This document shows positions 60,054-64,000 of a stretch of 64,000 nt of DNA, in pieces. The notes beneath the pieces are model-generated. The model searched no databases. It was not told the DNA's origin and saw nothing but the letters and a program-made list of their open reading frames with translations. Every line of letters starts with the position of its first letter. Position 1 is the first letter of the stretch. Both the position numbers and the translations under genes were made by a program. Origin of the DNA: Flavobacterium potami (lineage in GTDB: Bacteria > Bacteroidota > Bacteroidia > Flavobacteriales > Flavobacteriaceae); assembly GCF_020026915.1 (NCBI RefSeq), contig NZ_JAINUY010000003.1:310001-374000 (forward strand), written 5' to 3'.

Positions 60054-61814
60054 CTATTCAACTACAATCATTCCCCAATATTGAAGTGACGGCACTTTAA
60101 AATTCACCTTGTCCCCATTTTGAGAAAATGAAAGTTCAACAGCTGCACCTCCATTATAGTCTGGTGAAGCGTACCAGATTCTGGTAACTTTGCTGCTATG
60201 GTTTAAATTAAGCATCGCCTGCTTAATTACATCTGGAACTTTTTGTGTTCCGTCAGTATCTCTCCAATTCAAAGAATTAGCATTAGTAAAATTCAAAAGA
60301 TGTATTACTTCTTTGCTACCAACTTGTTTTCCCACTGCAGCAACTTTGCCCATAGTTGGAGGCCAGCTGCCTAGATTCAGCTTTCCGTCACCAGTGGCAA
60401 TGGTCGGATTTGTAAAAGTTCCGCCATCACGAAGAAGGTTTTGGTAAGCCGTCATAAAATCGTAATATTCCAAAAGTGAAGATTTCAGCTCCGCACTCAT
60501 GCTTAGGTTTTTATTTGGAAAGTACTCCTTACCCAGCATATGCTCACCTAATTCCAAATGAGATCCTCCAAAAGCAAATATGACAGCATCCGTCAAAAGT
60601 ACACCTGGAGTATTAAACATGCCTTGGTTATTCGCTTTATTGTAGTTCATATAGGCCGCTAATACAGTATTTTTACTGTTATTGCTGTAAGCTGCATTAT
60701 CTGCAAGAACTTGTGTCAAATCTTTAAACCCTTCATTAGGAGACCATACTTCAGTGTATAAAAAATCAAGTTCTTTACCAGCCATTTCTTTTTGTCCATA
60801 TTGATTTACTGCGTTCATAACCAGTTTTTTATTGGTATTAGCAGACTTCATAGCTGAAATAAAAGGAGGGAATGCATTTTTCAAATCAGCATTTGTACCA
60901 TCATATCTGAAAACATTACCTCTGTCGCCAAGCTGGTCAATATGAAAACCATCAAAATCATAAACTTTATAAACATCATCATTTTTCTGCCCTAGATAGC
61001 TCTGCCATGCTGTGTTAGCAGGATCAGTAATGTAAATGTTACTGATAAACGGCCATCCTAACTCATGCTTGTCTTTATCATTATGGTTGGCATCTTTATA
61101 GACAAACTGCTGCGGTTTGATAAGATTTGGGTCGTAATCATTCAAAACCCCATAAGCAAGGTTATAAAACATTGCTTTCATATTTTTGCTATGGGCCTGG
61201 GCTATATAGCCTGAAACTGTGCTTCCATATACCTCTCTGTTAATTATATCCTTCCATACCGGCATCGGATTTGAGACTGTACCCGCCAATGGCTGATGCT
61301 GTCTGTACTGCCAATCATAGAATTGGATTCCATTAATATGATAATCCTTTAGATTATCTATAACTGCGGTCCTGTCCGATTCCGAAATATTACCAAACTC
61401 CGATAGAAATCCATAACGGGGAAATTTAGCCCAATCTGATGACACGTCAATACCTACAGTACCCAAAATAGTTTGGGTACCGTCAGTATTTGTCTGGTAA
61501 ATGGCAACCATGTACCCTTGAAAATCATCAGAAGGCGGAAGCCAGCTCCATGAAGTTCCGCTAAAAGTTTCCTCCTTAATAACTTTTCCAAGATGGGTAT
61601 AGCGAATAAGAGAACTATTAAAAACTTTATCCGCTGTAAAGTTTACCGTTTCACCTGGTTTATAACTGGCTTTATCTGTTTTAAGGGTAATCTTTGCAAT
61701 AACTGCATCTTCCGCATATTCAATCTTTCCATTGTCATCGTCACTTTGGCATGATGCAAAACTTAAAAAGAGGCAAAGAAAAAACAGCTTTATTATTTTA
61801 TTTGTAATACTCAT
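60054..61814 (-). CDS. GH66 family endodextranase
   Basis: Lipoprotein of 586 residues with lipobox LFLSFASCQSDDDNG. GH66 motifs: IYVT-type DPANTAWQSYL, YDFDGFHIDQLGDRGNVF (nucleophile Asp) and LDFLYTEVWSPNEGFKDLTQ (acid Glu), preceded by two Ig-like N-terminal segments (KTDKASYKPGETVNFTADK). It cuts alpha-1,6-glucan outside or at the cell surface. The longer frame starting at 61895 lies in the SusE gene; the start at 61814 fits the lipoprotein signal. Confidence 0.92.
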   Translation of the reverse strand: MSITNKIIKLFFLCLFLSFASCQSDDDNGKIEYAEDAVIAKITLKTDKASYKPGETVNFTADKVFNSSLIRYTHLGKVIKEETFSGTSWSWLPPSDDFQGYMVAIYQTNTDGTQTILGTVGIDVSSDWAKFPRYGFLSEFGNISESDRTAVIDNLKDYHINGIQFYDWQYRQHQPLAGTVSNPMPVWKDIINREVYGSTVSGYIAQAHSKNMKAMFYNLAYGVLNDYDPNLIKPQQFVYKDANHNDKDKHELGWPFISNIYITDPANTAWQSYLGQKNDDVYKVYDFDGFHIDQLGDRGNVFRYDGTNADLKNAFPPFISAMKSANTNKKLVMNAVNQYGQKEMAGKELDFLYTEVWSPNEGFKDLTQVLADNAAYSNNSKNTVLAAYMNYNKANNQGMFNTPGVLLTDAVIFAFGGSHLELGEHMLGKEYFPNKNLSMSAELKSSLLEYYDFMTAYQNLLRDGGTFTNPTIATGDGKLNLGSWPPTMGKVAAVGKQVGSKEVIHLLNFTNANSLNWRDTDGTQKVPDVIKQAMLNLNHSSKVTRIWYASPDYNGGAAVELSFSQNGDKVNFKVPSLQYWGMIVVE

Positions 61815-61816
61815 CT

Positions 61817-63280
61817 TTAGTTGATTGTAAGGACATTTGTTGAAAGATCTAATGTAATAGTATGGTTGCCTGCCTGCGCTGCGCTTACCACCCATTTATT
61901 ATCGTCACCATCACATTTATCACGTATAGTAAAATTTGTATTAGTAATCGCCTGGTTTGCTGATACCGCTGTAATTTCAGTACCCTCACACCAATTGGTA
62001 TTGTATTTTGTAAATTTAAATTCCCCTGCAGTCAAAGGTCCGCTGTACGTATAGACACTGCCGTTTTTAGTCATCGGAAGCAGTGATCCCATATTCCATC
62101 CATTTGGTGTGGCACTGCCGATCAGATAAACTTCAACAGGGGTAATCTTGATAACGTTTGTGCTTATATCAAGTGTAATTTTGTATCTTCCTGCAGTTTG
62201 CGTCGTAACCTGCCATGAATTATCAACATCACAGCCTGAATTTTGTGCTACTCCAGTTTCTGTTAATACTTGATTATTTACCAGAGGTCTGAACCATTCT
62301 CCGCACCAATTGCCTTTTGCACCAGCAAGTATCTTAAAATTTCCTGGAATTAAAGTAGCTTCATATGTGAAAATAAAAGGATTATCTGTTACGGTAAAAG
62401 CTTCAGGAGTATCGATATTCCATCCACTTGGACTTGCATCGCCAACAATCCATAATTGTGTAAAAGCAGGACTACTTTGTTCTTCAATTACAATCGTTAA
62501 TTTTAAGATGTTAACTGTAATTTTGTACAATCCCGCTTTGGTAATTTCCCATTGAAGATCAGAACCGCTTCCACCCGAATTATAAACTAACTTGCCAGCA
62601 TCTGCACCGTCTTTTGTGTAAAAATCCTGACAAAAGCAAGAATCGGTATTTACTGCAAACTTAAATTTTCCTTTGCTTAATTGTCCAGAATATACAAAAA
62701 CCACAGGATTAGCTGTCTGCGCGGTCAAAGCCGAAGCTTTTGTAATATCCCATCCATTTGGCGAGGCATCACCAACCATAAATAATTCAGTTGATAATGG
62801 TTTGTAAGGTGTTAAATTAAAATCGACTACTGAAGTTTGCGGCGCTACACCCTTATCGCCAAAAGTTGCTGTAATCCTAGCCTGCAAAGCAATCGCTTTG
62901 CCTGCCTCTCCGTTGAAAGTAGTAAGCAGTATCGAATTTAATGTTGCCACATTGATATCAAAGTCGTATCTGTTTTTTCCAAAATCATATTCGACCGCAT
63001 TAGCGAAATTATTCTCTTTCTTATCAATTTCCAGTTTATATGAAATCGAAGCGCCTGTTCCCTTGTTATCGCCTGTACTCCACTTAAAACTGAATTTTTG
63101 CTGAAACATGCTTTGGTCCAAAACCATGTCGGTACTGCTCAACGTCAGCTTTAACACATCAGCACTAAAATTTTTAGCCTGAAGATCATCATTGCTGCAG
63201 CTTGACAAAGCTGCAGATAAAAACAACAAGAAAACAATCGCGCATCTTGTCCAAACTATATAATTTTTATTTTTTTTCAT
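61817..63280 (-). CDS. SusE/SusF-like surface glycan-binding lipoprotein
   Basis: Surface lipoprotein of 487 residues (lipobox SAALSSCSNDD) with an N-terminal Ig-like SusE domain and three tandem SusF/SusE starch-binding-type domains, each with an xVGDASPNGW-type motif: MVGDASPNGWDITKA, IVGDASPSGWNIDTP and LIGSATPNGWNMGSL. It binds dextran at the surface and helps SusD/SusC. It starts 13 bases after the SusD stop and ends 3 bases before GH66, typical operon packing. Confidence 0.93.
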   Translation of the reverse strand: MKKNKNYIVWTRCAIVFLLFLSAALSSCSNDDLQAKNFSADVLKLTLSSTDMVLDQSMFQQKFSFKWSTGDNKGTGASISYKLEIDKKENNFANAVEYDFGKNRYDFDINVATLNSILLTTFNGEAGKAIALQARITATFGDKGVAPQTSVVDFNLTPYKPLSTELFMVGDASPNGWDITKASALTAQTANPVVFVYSGQLSKGKFKFAVNTDSCFCQDFYTKDGADAGKLVYNSGGSGSDLQWEITKAGLYKITVNILKLTIVIEEQSSPAFTQLWIVGDASPSGWNIDTPEAFTVTDNPFIFTYEATLIPGNFKILAGAKGNWCGEWFRPLVNNQVLTETGVAQNSGCDVDNSWQVTTQTAGRYKITLDISTNVIKITPVEVYLIGSATPNGWNMGSLLPMTKNGSVYTYSGPLTAGEFKFTKYNTNWCEGTEITAVSANQAITNTNFTIRDKCDGDDNKWVVSAAQAGNHTITLDLSTNVLTIN

Positions 63281-63292
63281 AGCACTTCAATT

Positions 63293-64000
63293 TTAGTAGC
63301 CTGGATTTTGGCTTAAATTAGGATTTCTGTCACGCTCAATTTGCGGTATTGGAAGAAGCAAATGATGCTGATCCGCATTTGTTTTACCAATAGAATGAAG
63401 AAAATCCAATCCGTACTGTCCATTTTCCACTCTTATAAGGTCAAACCATCTTTGCCCTTCAAATGCTAATTCTATTCTCCTCTCATGCAGAACCGCATCT
63501 CTAAATGCAGCTTTACCAAGTCCAGTATTAATGTTAGCCAAACCTGCACGTCTGCGCACCAGATTAAGCGGTGTTTCTGCCTGTGAAGTATTCCCTAATT
63601 CATTAAGAGCCTCTGCTTTCATTAATAAAACATCAGAATAGCGAAGCACAGGGAAATTCAGCGGGCTGTTATCATAAGAAGGTGAAATGCTTAGCGGTAC
63701 TAAAAACTTTCTTAAATTATATCCTGTCAAGGAATAGGAAGCACTGTAAGGGATTCCCGCAAAATCAGGGCATCCCTGATACAATACCGTTTTATCCTTA
63801 CGAAGATCGCCATTCTCATAACTGTTAAAAAACTCCTGAGTTGGCTGGCTCCATCCGTAAGCTCCTGCTACCATATTAGAACTTCTTGGCCCTGTAAAAG
63901 TACTTGCCCATGAAGCCTGATTTTCATTACTCCAAAAATCATATCCTGCATTGGCAGCATATTGAACTTCAAAAAGAGATTCCTTAGAATTTTCAGTTTC
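63293..64000 (-). CDS. SusD/RagB-family outer-membrane protein (partial, 5' end outside window)
   Basis: C-terminal part of a SusD protein, open to the window edge. It has the family end: YSDVLLMKAEALNELGNTSQ, LNLVRRRAGLANINTGLG, LHERRIELAFEGQRWFDLIR and LPIPQIERDRNPNLSQNPGY. It captures oligosaccharides at the TonB-dependent SusC channel, which is expected just outside the window upstream. The start is not visible. Confidence 0.95.
   Translation of the reverse strand, partial: ETENSKESLFEVQYAANAGYDFWSNENQASWASTFTGPRSSNMVAGAYGWSQPTQEFFNSYENGDLRKDKTVLYQGCPDFAGIPYSASYSLTGYNLRKFLVPLSISPSYDNSPLNFPVLRYSDVLLMKAEALNELGNTSQAETPLNLVRRRAGLANINTGLGKAAFRDAVLHERRIELAFEGQRWFDLIRVENGQYGLDFLHSIGKTNADQHHLLLPIPQIERDRNPNLSQNPGY

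Noticed and set aside
61815..61895. Longer N-terminus for the GH66 gene
   Set aside because: It would overlap the SusE gene and hide the lipoprotein signal that begins at 61814.

Overview
The window (about 33-36% GC by eye, Bacteroidota promoter signals of the TAnnTTTG type, TonB/Sus proteins, gliding-clade style small ORFs) looks like a chromosomal segment of a Flavobacterium-like member of Bacteroidota. The dextran utilisation locus at the right edge has the gene content and order I associate with Flavobacterium johnsoniae, so a close relative is likely. No rRNA, tRNA, CRISPR array or site-specific integrase was found.

Layout: 1-0.9 kb, end of a nuclease-like gene cut by the window edge. 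0.9-4.9 kb, DUF2911 protein, a DUF305 copper-associated protein and a multicopper oxidase fused to a CopB-like barrel. 5.4-11.4 kb, an arsenic region: ArsR, ArsN1-like acetyltransferase, DUF6428, ArsC, ACR3 pump, phosphoesterase, Crp-type regulator, membrane protein, sigma factor and a 57-residue cysteine-rich secreted peptide. 11.5-18.3 kb, a mercury-type cluster (ArsR/SmtB regulator, MerTP, GDCCVxC protein) followed by DUF6660, a TonB receptor, a CDF-like cation transporter, a decayed second ACR3 tail and an alginate-export-type porin. 18.8-27.3 kb, a small minus-strand mobile island: iteron-like repeats, an unknown protein, a type IIG restriction-modification enzyme, an 801-residue protein with polymerase-like motifs, an excisionase-like HTH protein and one unknown; it ends inside a photolyase gene whose 5' part is missing. 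27.9-36.6 kb, resident genes: Hsp20, carbonic anhydrase, PAS histidine kinase, VIT family transporter and a thioredoxin/ApbE/DUF4266/DUF3570 operon.

36.9-50.0 kb is a gene graveyard: broken MFS pump, dehydrogenase pieces, a headless AraC regulator, frameshifted RND adaptor, RteC tail, NTPase head, a frameshifted helical protein, an HNH protein cut by an IS6-family element, an IS3 remnant and a second MFS tail. 50.5-52.5 kb carries an AraC regulator and a Tet(X)-like flavin monooxygenase. 53.1-64.0 kb is a minus-strand dextran PUL (SusD, SusE, GH66, GH31, GH97, GH65).

The most unusual signal is a family of five ~110-131 bp elements, all in the same orientation, each downstream of plus-strand genes and each followed within a few bases by a different rho-independent terminator. 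They separate the accessory blocks from one another (mercury block, island plus resident block, graveyard, AraC/Tet(X)-like block), which suggests a recombination or insertion site, or a conserved 3' RNA element. A second candidate novelty is the polymerase-like protein sitting near iteron-like repeats in an island with no integrase.
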